Shown: one piece after another, positions 5,604-12,486 of the stretch
Position numbering within the stretch: the stretch's first letter is position 1
Layout: every line of letters starts with the position of its first letter
Assembly (NCBI GenBank): GCA_007129335.1
Contig: SKVS01000191.1
Coordinates: forward strand, 1 to 13,606
Direction of reading: 5' to 3'
Length of the DNA: 13,606 bases
Source of the DNA: Spirochaetaceae bacterium
GTDB lineage: Bacteria; Spirochaetota; Spirochaetia; DSM-27196; Salinispiraceae
The notes under the pieces: model-generated
The model's database searches: none
Told to the model about the DNA's origin: nothing
The model's input: the letters and a program-made list of their open reading frames with translations, nothing else
Position numbers and translations under genes: made by a program

Positions 5604-6854
5604 TTATCCGGCAACCCGGTCTCCCGGATCTGTGTCACCGGGGAATGGGGAATCAGCAAAGAGCGGTTCGAGCCTGGTAAAGGTAGGCAAGGGTCCAATG
5701 AGGGGCCGGCAATAATCCAGGAATTCCGCAGAAGGAAAATTACCCCGCTCGTTCAAATACGAGGGTGGCATGGGTTTTGCCTCGCCGGCAACATCTTTCA
5801 GGGCTGAGGTTCCAAATCCACCCCTTCCATCGAGGGTAACCATGACACCTCCAATACCTTTATCCGCCAGGGCAACGGCCTGAACGCCGCATTGGAAGGC
5901 TTCTTCCAGGTCATTCGGTTCTGCCCGGTCAAAGGCACTCATAATAAGGCTTTCGGTAATTTGGAATTCACCCCGCCATCCAAAAGCATCTACCAGCATT
6001 TTGTGAAGCTGCATTGCAACAGAGCTCCCCCCCATAGCACCGAATTCGGTATTATTGAACCGGTCGGTTGTCCGGCTCGCACTGACCGGTGTTCCATCGG
6101 CGTATTTTAATCCCTCACCACAAACTAGTGAAACCCAGCCATATTTCTCCTGAACCCGTTTTGCATCTTCCAGGAACTGATCGGGGTGGAAAACCCGTTC
6201 GGGGGTGTAAATAAGATGGGGAGCATCCTCCTCCCGCTCCTTGGCCAGTGCTGTAGAGGCAGCAAGCCAGCCTGCATCCCTTCCGATGGTTTGATAGATA
6301 ACGAACTGGTCTACCCGCTGCATATCCCGGGCCAGGACCCCAGCCTGCTTTACATTCAGTATATTCGACCGGGCCGCGCTGGCGAATCCCGGTGTGTGGT
6401 GGGTACCGAATAAATCATTATCCACAGTCTTGGGAATTCCCACGCCAATCAAATCGTAGCCCTGTTCATTACAGTAGGTCTGAATCCGGTGAATGGTGTC
6501 CATGGTATCGTTTCCCCCGATGAGGAAGAAGTAGCCGATATTGAACGCCTTCAGGATCGTCAGGATGAGAGGCAGATCACCATCCTGAACCTTGTGACGG
6601 CTTGAACCCAGGGCAGACCCCGGGGTTTGGCGAAGACCTTGTATAACCGAAGCTGGTTGGGCCGATAAGTTGAACAGTCTCCGGTCCATGAATCCTTCAA
6701 TACCAAAATTCATGCCAAAGAGGGTTTCTATGGTTTTGCTCCGGGCAACAGCCTGAATAACTCCTGCCAGAGAAGAATTAATGACCGAGGTGGGTCCTCC
6801 CGATTGTCCGATTAAGGCGTTGCACCCTCGGGTGGTAATCGCATGCTTTTCCAT
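5604..6854 (-). CDS. 6-phosphofructokinase, probably pyrophosphate-dependent
   Basis: PFK family enzyme of 416 residues converting fructose-6-P to fructose-1,6-bisP in glycolysis, or reversibly if PPi-dependent. Motifs in order: ALIGQSGGPTSVINSSLAG (13-31), IGGNDTMDT (112-120), GIPKTVDND (139-147; D145 is the catalytic base), TIGRDAGWLAAS (189-200) and CGEG (245-248). At the phospho-donor positions D116 replaces the Gly of ATP enzymes and K142 precedes TxDND; both are the classical markers of PPi-dependent PFKs. N115 replaces the usual first Asp, giving GGND rather than GGDD, a variant I associate with a separate PFK subgroup. It is the first gene of the operon. The ATG has AAAGGG about 7 nt upstream and a further AGGAG. 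The gene is divergent from the ROK regulator. Confidence 0.9.
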   Translation of the reverse strand: MEKHAITTRGCNALIGQSGGPTSVINSSLAGVIQAVARSKTIETLFGMNFGIEGFMDRRLFNLSAQPASVIQGLRQTPGSALGSSRHKVQDGDLPLILTILKAFNIGYFFLIGGNDTMDTIHRIQTYCNEQGYDLIGVGIPKTVDNDLFGTHHTPGFASAARSNILNVKQAGVLARDMQRVDQFVIYQTIGRDAGWLAASTALAKEREEDAPHLIYTPERVFHPDQFLEDAKRVQEKYGWVSLVCGEGLKYADGTPVSASRTTDRFNNTEFGAMGGSSVAMQLHKMLVDAFGWRGEFQITESLIMSAFDRAEPNDLEEAFQCGVQAVALADKGIGGVMVTLDGRGGFGTSALKDVAGEAKPMPPSYLNERGNFPSAEFLDYCRPLIGPLPTFTRLEPLFADSPFPGDTDPGDRVAG

Positions 6855-6880
6855 TATTTTTCCCTTTCTCCTGTATTCCT

Positions 6881-6909
6881 ACTGTATACCCGGTGGAATA
6901 ATTATGCAA
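6881..6909 (-). promoter_or_regulatory. Candidate promoter of the pfk operon
   Basis: Minus-strand TTGCAT (6909-6904), 17-nt spacer, TACAGT (6886-6881). TATACA at 6888-6883 is an overlapping alternative with a 15-nt spacer. It predicts a leader of about 20 nt that includes the Shine-Dalgarno region. The -35 starts 3 nt from the palindrome. Confidence 0.5.
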
Positions 6910-6912
6910 GCT

Positions 6913-6931
6913 ATTTTTACTCAGTAAAAAT
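6913..6931. promoter_or_regulatory. 19-bp perfect palindrome, candidate ROK operator
   Basis: ATTTTTACTCAGTAAAAAT has two 9-bp arms that are perfectly complementary around a central C (6922). It lies exactly between the two divergent -35 elements (6909 and 6939). AT-rich arms of this kind are typical of sites bound by NagC/Mlc-type ROK dimers. Its centre is about 50 bp upstream of both predicted transcription starts, a position compatible with activation or with joint control of both units. Confidence 0.7.
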
Positions 6932-6938
6932 TATTGTA

Positions 6939-6967
6939 TTGTGATTTTCTTCTGCCCGGGGTAGAAT
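6939..6967 (+). promoter_or_regulatory. Promoter of the ROK regulator, predicting a leaderless mRNA
   Basis: TTGTGA (6939-6944), exactly 17 nt, then TAGAAT (6962-6967, 5 of 6 matches to consensus). The ATG at 6973 is only 5 nt past the -10, so transcription would begin at or within a base or two of the start codon. Confidence 0.6.
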
Positions 6968-6972
6968 TACCT

Positions 6973-8163
6973 ATGTTTCGAAGAACAGCCGGCATTTACC
7001 GGGAACTTATTCGCCTGGGCCCCCTGTCCAACCAGGAGCTGAGCCAGGTGCTGGATTTATCTCCCGCAGGGGTTACCCAAACCTTAAAACCCCTGCTAAA
7101 CCAGGGAATTTTCCACGAACTATCTGCTCAACAGTACCAGACCAATAAACTCAGTCCCCCCGAACCGGGAAAACGCCCCAGGAGGAAAACCACTATTACT
7201 CCCAATAAAAACTATGGGTACACTATTGGGGGGATCCTGCGGGGAACCGAGCTGGAACTGAGAAAACTTGACTTCGACCTGGAACTGGATGAACAGAAGT
7301 GGACCATTCAACTCGATCCTGACAGACCAATTGCCGGACAAATTATACCCACCCTGAAAACTATTCGGGATACCAATTCGACCCCCCTGCTGGCAATAGG
7401 CTTGAGCGTCTCCGGTCGGGTTGAATTGGGCAGCAATACCATTGTGTATTCCCATAACCTACCCTACCTGGTGGGTGTTGATTTGGGAGCAGAGCTGGAA
7501 GAAGACCTCCATGTGCCATCCATAGTCATTAACGATTCCCACGCCCTGGGAATGGGCGAACGATTCGCCGGTGAGGCTAAGCACATGGACCATTTCCTTA
7601 CCCTGTTCATTGACGAAGGAGTGGGAATGGGAATTGTTATTGACGGGAAACCCTATCAGGGATTCGATGATCTTGCAGGAGAAGCCGGGCAGTATATTCT
7701 GGTACCCCAGGGAAGAAGTCACAAGGGAACGGCAGACGGGAGCTTCGAAGCCTATATTAGCCAGGAAGCCCTCTGGGAACAACTGAAACCCCTGAGCAAG
7801 GGCAGGCAGGAAAACGAAAAGTCCTGCTACCCCCTGCTTGCTGCACTCGTATCGGAGAAACACCCCAAGGCTCTGGCAATAGGAGAAATGATCGGTGAGA
7901 AAATTGGCCTGTTGGCTACTAACCTGATGCTCCTGTTCTCACCGGAAATGATATTCCTTACCGGCCCCCTGGCTGAGCTGGGACAGGAACTGGAAACCCC
8001 CATTCAAAAGGCCATACGATTGTACGGACCAAAATCCATGAGCCAGGCAATGGCCAAGCGGATCCGCATTCGGGATAAATGGCAGCAACGGATGGTCATA
8101 GGAACAGGACTGGCCGCCATAGAAGCCCACTTGAATAACCTTGATCAACAGGCCCAGGAATGA
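6973..8163 (+). CDS. ROK-family transcriptional regulator (NagC/XylR-like), without the ROK zinc motif
   Basis: A 396-residue protein. Residues 1-53 form a winged helix-turn-helix (GPLSNQELSQVLDLSPAGVTQTLKPLLNQG). Residues about 80-390 form a ROK/actin-like sugar-binding fold: LAIGLSVSGRVE (140-151), VINDSHALGMGERFAG (185-200), FIDEGVGMGIVIDGKPYQGFDDLAGEAGQ (212-240) and GTGLAAIEA. D188 of the NDxxA motif is kept. The N-terminal DxGGT phosphate loop is replaced by TIGGILRGTE (84-93). The His and Cys residues of the ROK zinc motif (GEAGH...CxCGxxGC) are absent: Q240 and RSHKGTADGS take their place. It should therefore be a sugar-responsive DNA-binding protein, not a kinase. ATG 6973 is preferred to a TTG at 6934, because the promoter between them would otherwise lie inside the gene. 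It probably controls the divergent pfk operon and itself. Confidence 0.88.
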   Translation: MFRRTAGIYRELIRLGPLSNQELSQVLDLSPAGVTQTLKPLLNQGIFHELSAQQYQTNKLSPPEPGKRPRRKTTITPNKNYGYTIGGILRGTELELRKLDFDLELDEQKWTIQLDPDRPIAGQIIPTLKTIRDTNSTPLLAIGLSVSGRVELGSNTIVYSHNLPYLVGVDLGAELEEDLHVPSIVINDSHALGMGERFAGEAKHMDHFLTLFIDEGVGMGIVIDGKPYQGFDDLAGEAGQYILVPQGRSHKGTADGSFEAYISQEALWEQLKPLSKGRQENEKSCYPLLAALVSEKHPKALAIGEMIGEKIGLLATNLMLLFSPEMIFLTGPLAELGQELETPIQKAIRLYGPKSMSQAMAKRIRIRDKWQQRMVIGTGLAAIEAHLNNLDQQAQE

Positions 8164-8555
8164 CCATACTCCATACTATGAGAATGTTCATTGGATTGAT
8201 TCTTACGGCGATCCTGGTGCTTCCAGGCTGCAGCTCCGAACCCCAAACCCCCGAAGAGGTATTGCAGGCATTTTTCGCAGCCTTAGAACGGCAGGAATAT
8301 GCAAAGGCTGGAGAGCTGGCAGAGCCCCACACCCGGGCATTTCTGGATCTGGTGGGTCAAATGGCCGAGGTTCAACGGGTAACCGGCCAGGTCCTGGACC
8401 TACCCGAAGGCTCGGTGGAACTGGCAGGCTCTCTGGTAAGAAGCGGAGAACTGGAAGTAGTTATACCCGTCCGGAGACAGGGTCGAATTGAGAATATTCA
8501 CCTGGTACAGGAAGAGGGAAGGTGGCGGGTCAAGCTTCCCGAATCCTTTTTTTAG
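8160..8555 (+). CDS. Small lipoprotein, possible NTF2/DUF4878-like fold
   Basis: A 131-residue protein whose ATG overlaps the ROK stop codon (ATGA), so the two are probably translationally coupled. An N-terminal hydrophobic stretch (FIGLILTAILVLPGC) ends in a lipobox with C24, predicting export and lipid anchoring. TPEEVLQAFFAALERQEYAKAGELAEP follows, a pattern typical of small NTF2-like/DUF4878 proteins. The C-terminal half is beta-rich and ends in an EEGRWRVKLPESFF-type strand, again usual for that fold. An internal ATG at 8178 gives a shorter signal peptide (Cys at 18) and may be the real start; neither has a strong Shine-Dalgarno site. The function is unknown. Coupling to a sugar regulator suggests envelope sensing or simply read-through expression. 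Confidence 0.72.
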   Translation: MTILHTMRMFIGLILTAILVLPGCSSEPQTPEEVLQAFFAALERQEYAKAGELAEPHTRAFLDLVGQMAEVQRVTGQVLDLPEGSVELAGSLVRSGELEVVIPVRRQGRIENIHLVQEEGRWRVKLPESFF

Positions 8556-8626
8556 CTGCTTACTTGTTTGCTGCTTAAAGAGTGTACAGAAGCTTGTAAA
8601 AAACCGTGTAACTGCCATGGTACATA

Positions 8627-8659
8627 CACCCTGACCTCGGGTGGGTTAGCTCCGGGAGC
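8627..8659. terminator. Two small hairpins between convergent genes
   Basis: CACCC/GGGTG (8627-8631/8639-8643) and GCTC/GAGC (8649-8652/8656-8659) lie just past the PAS-GAF stop codon, in the gap between convergent genes. The stems are short and no T-tract is present. The start of the gap also has a direct repeat of TGCTTA at about 8556-8576. Confidence 0.3.
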
Positions 8660-8663
8660 CTGT

Positions 8664-9860
8664 CTATAATTTCAATCTGGTTAAAAACTGTCCCACCATT
8701 CTTACCCCGGCACACAGCCCCATTCCCCCATCGCCTTCCAGACAATCCCTGGGAGCCTGAACCGCAACGTACCCTAATACCTGTGTAGCAACCGTAAGGG
8801 GAATGGCCGCCCGGACCTGGGGCCCTGTGTCTCCATTGGGAAAAAACACCGGGGAAAAGCCCTGGGGATTTTGGGTACACAGGGTAAGAATGAGCTGCTC
8901 ATCCCAGGGAGAAACCTTGGTTGGCCGAATTCTGGGAAAAAAATCGAAGTTAACAGCCGGATCCTGAAAGAGAGGATCCAGCACCCGGGCAGCTTCAATG
9001 GGCAGAGAGCCCAGGGTCATCCGGCTTGCCTGCACCATGGAAGCAAGGTCCTCCAGGGTTCGGGCGAGAATTGTTGGTACCGAAGGAAAATAGGAAATGA
9101 GCCGCTGCCCAATGGTGGCCAGGGTTCCTTCCTGCTCGAGGCGTCGATGTTGCCACTTCTCCCGGGATAAGCGCTGAGAAACGTCTTCCATTTCTACCAG
9201 AAAGTAACCTTCATCCTCTAATTCCTTATCGGTTTCCACAAACTCAACCAGGGAGTAAAAACTCAGACTCCGATCGAAAACCCGAATATCCACCTGAGTC
9301 GAAAGGGTTCCCAGCACCTTAGCCCGATCCAAAAGATCATTCAGCACACCTGGAGGGTAATCCTCCAAAGCGGTAAAATCCTGCCCAGGCTCAACGTGGT
9401 ATCCCAGAACCTCCCGGGCCCGGTTATTGGTACGGCGGATATTCCCTGCAGAATCCAGCAGCATGCGCAGTACCATACCTCCGTGGAAAATGGTGGCAAA
9501 TTCTGCAGCATAGGTATTCAGTTCAGCACCCAGAATTGAAGATCGGGTCAACTGGCGAACAAGAGCTTCGGCCTGAGAAGGGTGGGTTATGACAGGAAAC
9601 CACAAAAGGCCCGGTTCCAGGAGGAAATACTGCTCGAGAATTTTTGCCCCGTCCAGAGCGTCGGGGAATAAGAGAACCAGGGCAGGTCCGGAAAAACTCC
9701 GCAGCAAGTCACTGACCTGCTGCAGGAAGGCAGGCGATCCTGGATGGGGAAGGCCCCGGGGAGGCAGTTGGGCCCCCAATTGGGCAAACCGATGAAGAAC
9801 GGGTTTCCCTATATGTCCCGAGCCGCAGGTAAGAATCTGAAAGGGACCGGGACCGTGCAT
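8664..9860 (-). CDS. PAS-GAF sensor protein with a Rossmann-like N-terminus and no output domain
   Basis: A 398-residue soluble protein with no membrane segment. Residues 1-110 start with ILTCGSGHIGKPVLHRF, a GxGxxG turn (13-18) after a beta strand, and continue with alternating hydrophobic strands (ALVLLFPDALD). This is a Rossmann- or receiver-like domain that I cannot place. Residues about 118-228 look like a PAS domain (GMVLRMLLDSAGNIRRTNNRAREVLGY...GYFLVEMEDVSQR), followed by a coiled-coil linker (227-256). Residues about 258-395 look like a GAF domain (LARTLEDLASMVQASRMTLGSL ... VRAAIPLTVATQVLGYVAVQAP). There is no histidine kinase, GGDEF, EAL, sigma-54 or HTH region, so output must be through protein contacts. 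The ATG has GGAG 8 nt upstream, inside the end of the preceding lipoprotein gene, and the intergenic gap is 2 nt. The two genes form an operon. Confidence 0.65.
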   Translation of the reverse strand: MHGPGPFQILTCGSGHIGKPVLHRFAQLGAQLPPRGLPHPGSPAFLQQVSDLLRSFSGPALVLLFPDALDGAKILEQYFLLEPGLLWFPVITHPSQAEALVRQLTRSSILGAELNTYAAEFATIFHGGMVLRMLLDSAGNIRRTNNRAREVLGYHVEPGQDFTALEDYPPGVLNDLLDRAKVLGTLSTQVDIRVFDRSLSFYSLVEFVETDKELEDEGYFLVEMEDVSQRLSREKWQHRRLEQEGTLATIGQRLISYFPSVPTILARTLEDLASMVQASRMTLGSLPIEAARVLDPLFQDPAVNFDFFPRIRPTKVSPWDEQLILTLCTQNPQGFSPVFFPNGDTGPQVRAAIPLTVATQVLGYVAVQAPRDCLEGDGGMGLCAGVRMVGQFLTRLKL

Positions 9861-9862
9861 AT

Positions 9863-10576
9863 TCAGTACTCCACGACGTAGGTACGGGAACCGTTCAGGG
9901 TAAGAATATCGATCATACCAATACGGATTTCCCCTACCCGGGGACCGATTCTGGTGGTACCCGGGCCGGAGAGCTGTATGATATCCCTAGGGGTTTGGAT
10001 TTGCAGGCGTACTCCCGATTCCCGGAGAATTGCTGCCAGAATCGGGGGAGATTCATAATCTTCGAGCATCCACACAAGGTCATCGAGATAATCCTGGGCC
10101 GAAGATCCCGGAGCCGGCATGAGGTACGATAGGCCCTCCTGTTGAACCAGGGAGGTGGTTCCAATAAGTTTTCTAATAATTGCCTGATTCAGGGTAATGG
10201 TGAGTTTGGCAGGCTGGGTACCGGTGGTCCAGGTGAGGAAATCCGGAGAATCGAGCTTGGTTCGGGCTATTTCCTGGGGATTCGGTACCACAAGATGGAG
10301 GTCCAGTGAGCGGGTTCCGGTGGTTCCAATAGAGAGGATCTCCAGCCCAAGATCCTCAAGAGCCCGGGAGATTCGAGGCAGATCAAACAGGCTTTCCTGC
10401 TCCCTGGCCTGGCTGCCAAGATCCCAAAGATACTGTTCAAAAAAAGGTTCGAGGGTCAGGGAAACCCTCATTTCTGCTGATGACCCCAGGGTTAAGCCTA
10501 CCTGTTGGGTTGCCGAACAGCCTCCAAGAATCACCAGGAATACTAACATTGTAATGAAGGTTTGTTTCAAAGTCAT
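9863..10576 (-). CDS. Hypothetical lipoprotein, first gene of a two-gene operon
   Basis: A 237-residue protein. MTLKQTFITMLVFLVILGGC is a lipoprotein signal peptide with Cys at residue 20, and a Ser/Ala/Thr/Gln stretch follows. The body contains SLTLEPFFEQYLWDLGSQ, SRALEDLGLEILSI and an ILRESGVRLQIQTPRDIIQLSGPGTTRIG region. I do not recognise the family. The chosen ATG is set by the signal peptide; the frame is open for 28 more codons upstream but those residues do not look like a signal peptide. No Shine-Dalgarno is present and a -10-like box lies 8 nt before the ATG. The PAS-GAF gene follows after 2 nt, so the envelope lipoprotein and the cytoplasmic sensor are co-expressed. Confidence 0.75.
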   Translation of the reverse strand: MTLKQTFITMLVFLVILGGCSATQQVGLTLGSSAEMRVSLTLEPFFEQYLWDLGSQAREQESLFDLPRISRALEDLGLEILSIGTTGTRSLDLHLVVPNPQEIARTKLDSPDFLTWTTGTQPAKLTITLNQAIIRKLIGTTSLVQQEGLSYLMPAPGSSAQDYLDDLVWMLEDYESPPILAAILRESGVRLQIQTPRDIIQLSGPGTTRIGPRVGEIRIGMIDILTLNGSRTYVVEY

Positions 10577-10584
10577 ATGGGTAT

Positions 10585-10613
10585 AAACTACCCCACTGTG
10601 ACCGGAGTAACAA
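10585..10613 (-). promoter_or_regulatory. Candidate promoter of the lipoprotein/PAS-GAF operon, near-leaderless
   Basis: Minus-strand TTGTTA (10613-10608), 17-nt spacer, TAGTTT (10590-10585). The ATG at 10576 is 8 nt past the -10, so the leader would be 0-2 nt, in line with the missing Shine-Dalgarno. Confidence 0.45.
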
Positions 10614-10652
10614 GGTTTCCAGGAAAAAAACTGGGCCCTGAACCAAAAGGCA

Positions 10653-10661
10653 TGGTACACT
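10653..10661 (+). promoter_or_regulatory. Extended -10 of the M48 peptidase gene, near-leaderless
   Basis: TGGTACACT fits TGn plus a -10 (TACACT). The ATG at 10668 follows after only 6 nt, and no Shine-Dalgarno site precedes it. The -35 region is poor. Confidence 0.45.
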
Positions 10662-10667
10662 CATCCC

Positions 10668-11723
10668 ATGGAACAAGAAAAGAAGCAATCAGCTACACCC
10701 CTGTTGAATATTTCGCCCCGCGCCTGGGAGCATCCGGCCGATCGGGCAGCCCTTACCGCCCTTCAGTCGGTACCAGGCATAAACGACGTTGTTCGGTTTT
10801 TTGTAGGATTTACCGGCGAAGCTTCGTTACGCCTGCTGTTTTTGAGCAGCGCTGTTCGGGTTAGCCCAACCCAGTTTCCCCGGGTTCAGAAACTGGTAGA
10901 CCGGGCATGCGATATTCTGGATGTTCTTCCCGTACCCGAGGTCTATGTAACCCAGAATCCCATGCTGAATGCCGGGGCAGTCGGAGTAGACAAGCCCTTC
11001 ATTACCCTGAATTCAGCTCTGGTGCAGACCATGGATGACGATGAACTGCTGGCTGTCATTGCCCACGAACTGGGCCACATTGCAAGCGGCCACGTGTTGT
11101 ACAAAACCCTGCTGTGGCTGCTGGTCAATGCATCTTCCATTCTCTTAAATATTCCTATAGGCCAGGCAGCCCTTATGGCTATTGTGGTTGCCCTGCGGGA
11201 GTGGGATCGGAAGAGCGAACTGTCTGCCGACCGGGCCGGGGTACTGGTGACCCAGAATCCCCAGGTAAACTACCGGGTGCTCATGAAACTCGCCGGAGGT
11301 TCGGACATTGGACAAATGAATATGGATGACTTTTTCCAGCAGGCTGCGGATTACGATCAGGCTGATGGAACCATGATTAACAGCTTGCACAAGGTATTGA
11401 ACCTTCTGGGTCAAACCCACCCCTTTCCGGTCATTCGCCTTACCGAGCTGAAGACCTGGGTCGAGGGAGGCAGCTATCAGGCAATCCTGAAGGGGGATTA
11501 CGAAAAGCGTTCTGAAGGCAGGCAAAGCGGTCCCAAGGGTCCGGATTTTACTGCCTGGACCCAGGATTTCCAACGGGCCCAGCAAGAGTACAGGGACGAA
11601 CTGAAACGGAGCAAGGACCCTCTTGCCCAGGCATTGTCTACAGCCGGGGAGAATCTGGAAAAATCCTTTGACCAGGCAAAAAAGGCAGCAGAAGAAGCCC
11701 TGGGGAAGTTTTTTCATAAATAG
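10668..11723 (+). CDS. M48-family zinc metallopeptidase
   Basis: A 351-residue protein. HELGH (133-137) is the zinc-binding HExxH; E184 in SELSADRAG is the third ligand, in the usual ExxxD arrangement of M48 (Ste24/HtpX-like) peptidases. AGAVGVDKPFITLNSALVQTMDDDELLAVIAHELGHI is a classical M48 stretch, and HPFPVIRLTEL (251-261) resembles the late THPP..R block. Residues about 147-176 (TLLWLLVNASSILLNIP....ALMAIVVAL) are hydrophobic and may enter the membrane. No signal peptide is seen, so the catalytic domain is probably cytoplasmic. The tail after residue 300 is charged and helical. It is divergent from the lipoprotein/PAS-GAF operon across 91 nt. Housekeeping proteolysis of membrane or misfolded proteins is the likely role. 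Confidence 0.9.
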   Translation: MEQEKKQSATPLLNISPRAWEHPADRAALTALQSVPGINDVVRFFVGFTGEASLRLLFLSSAVRVSPTQFPRVQKLVDRACDILDVLPVPEVYVTQNPMLNAGAVGVDKPFITLNSALVQTMDDDELLAVIAHELGHIASGHVLYKTLLWLLVNASSILLNIPIGQAALMAIVVALREWDRKSELSADRAGVLVTQNPQVNYRVLMKLAGGSDIGQMNMDDFFQQAADYDQADGTMINSLHKVLNLLGQTHPFPVIRLTELKTWVEGGSYQAILKGDYEKRSEGRQSGPKGPDFTAWTQDFQRAQQEYRDELKRSKDPLAQALSTAGENLEKSFDQAKKAAEEALGKFFHK

Positions 11724-11745
11724 ACCTCTGAACTGAAGTACTCCA

Positions 11746-11758
11746 GGGTTATGAACCC
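11746..11758 (+). terminator. Small hairpin after the M48 gene
   Basis: GGGTT-ATG-AACCC, 22 nt past the stop codon. Flanking CCAG (11743-11746) and CTGG (11764-11767) could add an outer stem. No T-tract is present, so this is a weak prediction. Confidence 0.3.
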
Positions 11759-11791
11759 AGTTCTGGTGAAGAATACAATCCCCATGGGATC

Positions 11792-11822
11792 GGCCTGATT
11801 TCCATATGCGTTTGCCCTGAAA
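11792..11822 (+). repeat. Dispersed intergenic repeat, copy B
   Basis: 29 of 31 bases are identical to 1748-1778 in the same orientation. Unlike copy A, it has no inverted partner nearby. It sits between the M48 gene and the promoter of the DUF1566 lipoprotein. Confidence 0.75.
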
Positions 11823-11824
11823 AT

Positions 11825-11853
11825 TTGCCCTTTCCAGGAATTTCTATTAGGAT
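11825..11853 (+). promoter_or_regulatory. Candidate promoter of the DUF1566 lipoprotein gene
   Basis: TTGCCC (11825-11830), 17-nt spacer, TAGGAT (11848-11853), each 4 of 6 to consensus. The start would be near 11860, leaving a leader of about 11 nt that just includes the GGAGG site. Confidence 0.4.
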
Positions 11854-11870
11854 CGTAGGTGGAGGTGTTT

Positions 11871-12485
11871 ATGAAGCATATACCAGAACTGAAAAAATGG
11901 AAAATCCCCGGGATTTTTATTCTTATTGGCGCGGTCCTGCTGGGTTGCGTAACAGACACGCCAAGCTCCTATGACCCTGCCGAACCAGAAGAACCTGAAG
12001 TTTCTTATGCTGTTGGGGACACAGGGCCCGCAGGAGGAATTATCTTTTATGTTGATTCTTCCGGTGATTTTGACTGGACTTATTTAGAAGCAGCCCCAGC
12101 GGATTGGCACAGTTCAAATGAGGATCCCGAGTCAGATTGGGGCACTGTGGGTACCCTTTCGGGTGCAAGCGGCAGGGATGTTGGTATGGGTTTAGAGAAT
12201 ACCCGAAAAATCCTGGAGGCGGACCCCGAAGGTGCACTGGCGGTTCTGATTTCTACACTGGAAATTTCCGGCTTCTCTGACTGGTTTATTCCGTCCCAAG
12301 GTGAACTGAACCTGATGTACAACCAACTGTTCCGCCGAGGTCTTGGCGAATTGGCCAGGAGTAATTACTGGAGTTCAACCGAATCGAATGATGAACGGGC
12401 ATTTTCCCAAAACTTTGCAACCGCAGGTCCAATCGCTTCTATGAAAAGCAGGGAAGTACTGGTCCGACCGATCCGGGCATTTTAG
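11871..12485 (+). CDS. Lipoprotein with a C-terminal DUF1566-type domain
   Basis: A 204-residue protein. MKHIPELKKWKIPGIFILIG then AVLLGC gives a lipobox with C26, so it should be a lipid-anchored surface or periplasmic protein. A Pro/Glu-rich linker (30-45) leads to DTGPAGGIIFYVDSS...WTYLEAAP (50-76). FSDWFIPSQGELNLMY (135-150), NYWSSTESN (165-173) and VRPIRAF (198-204) complete the DUF1566 pattern. That domain is frequent in spirochaete lipoproteins; its function is not established and a carbohydrate- or ligand-binding role is often assumed. ATG 11871 has GGAGG 5 nt upstream and is preferred to the GTG at 11859, which lies upstream of that site. It stands alone between its promoter and the peroxiredoxin gene. 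Confidence 0.85.
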   Translation: MKHIPELKKWKIPGIFILIGAVLLGCVTDTPSSYDPAEPEEPEVSYAVGDTGPAGGIIFYVDSSGDFDWTYLEAAPADWHSSNEDPESDWGTVGTLSGASGRDVGMGLENTRKILEADPEGALAVLISTLEISGFSDWFIPSQGELNLMYNQLFRRGLGELARSNYWSSTESNDERAFSQNFATAGPIASMKSREVLVRPIRAF

Positions 12486-12486
12486 T

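Noticed and set aside
6934..6972. Upstream TTG start for the ROK gene
   Set aside because: The added 13 residues (YCDFLLPGVELP) are not part of the helix-turn-helix, and the segment contains the -35/-10 promoter with ideal spacing.
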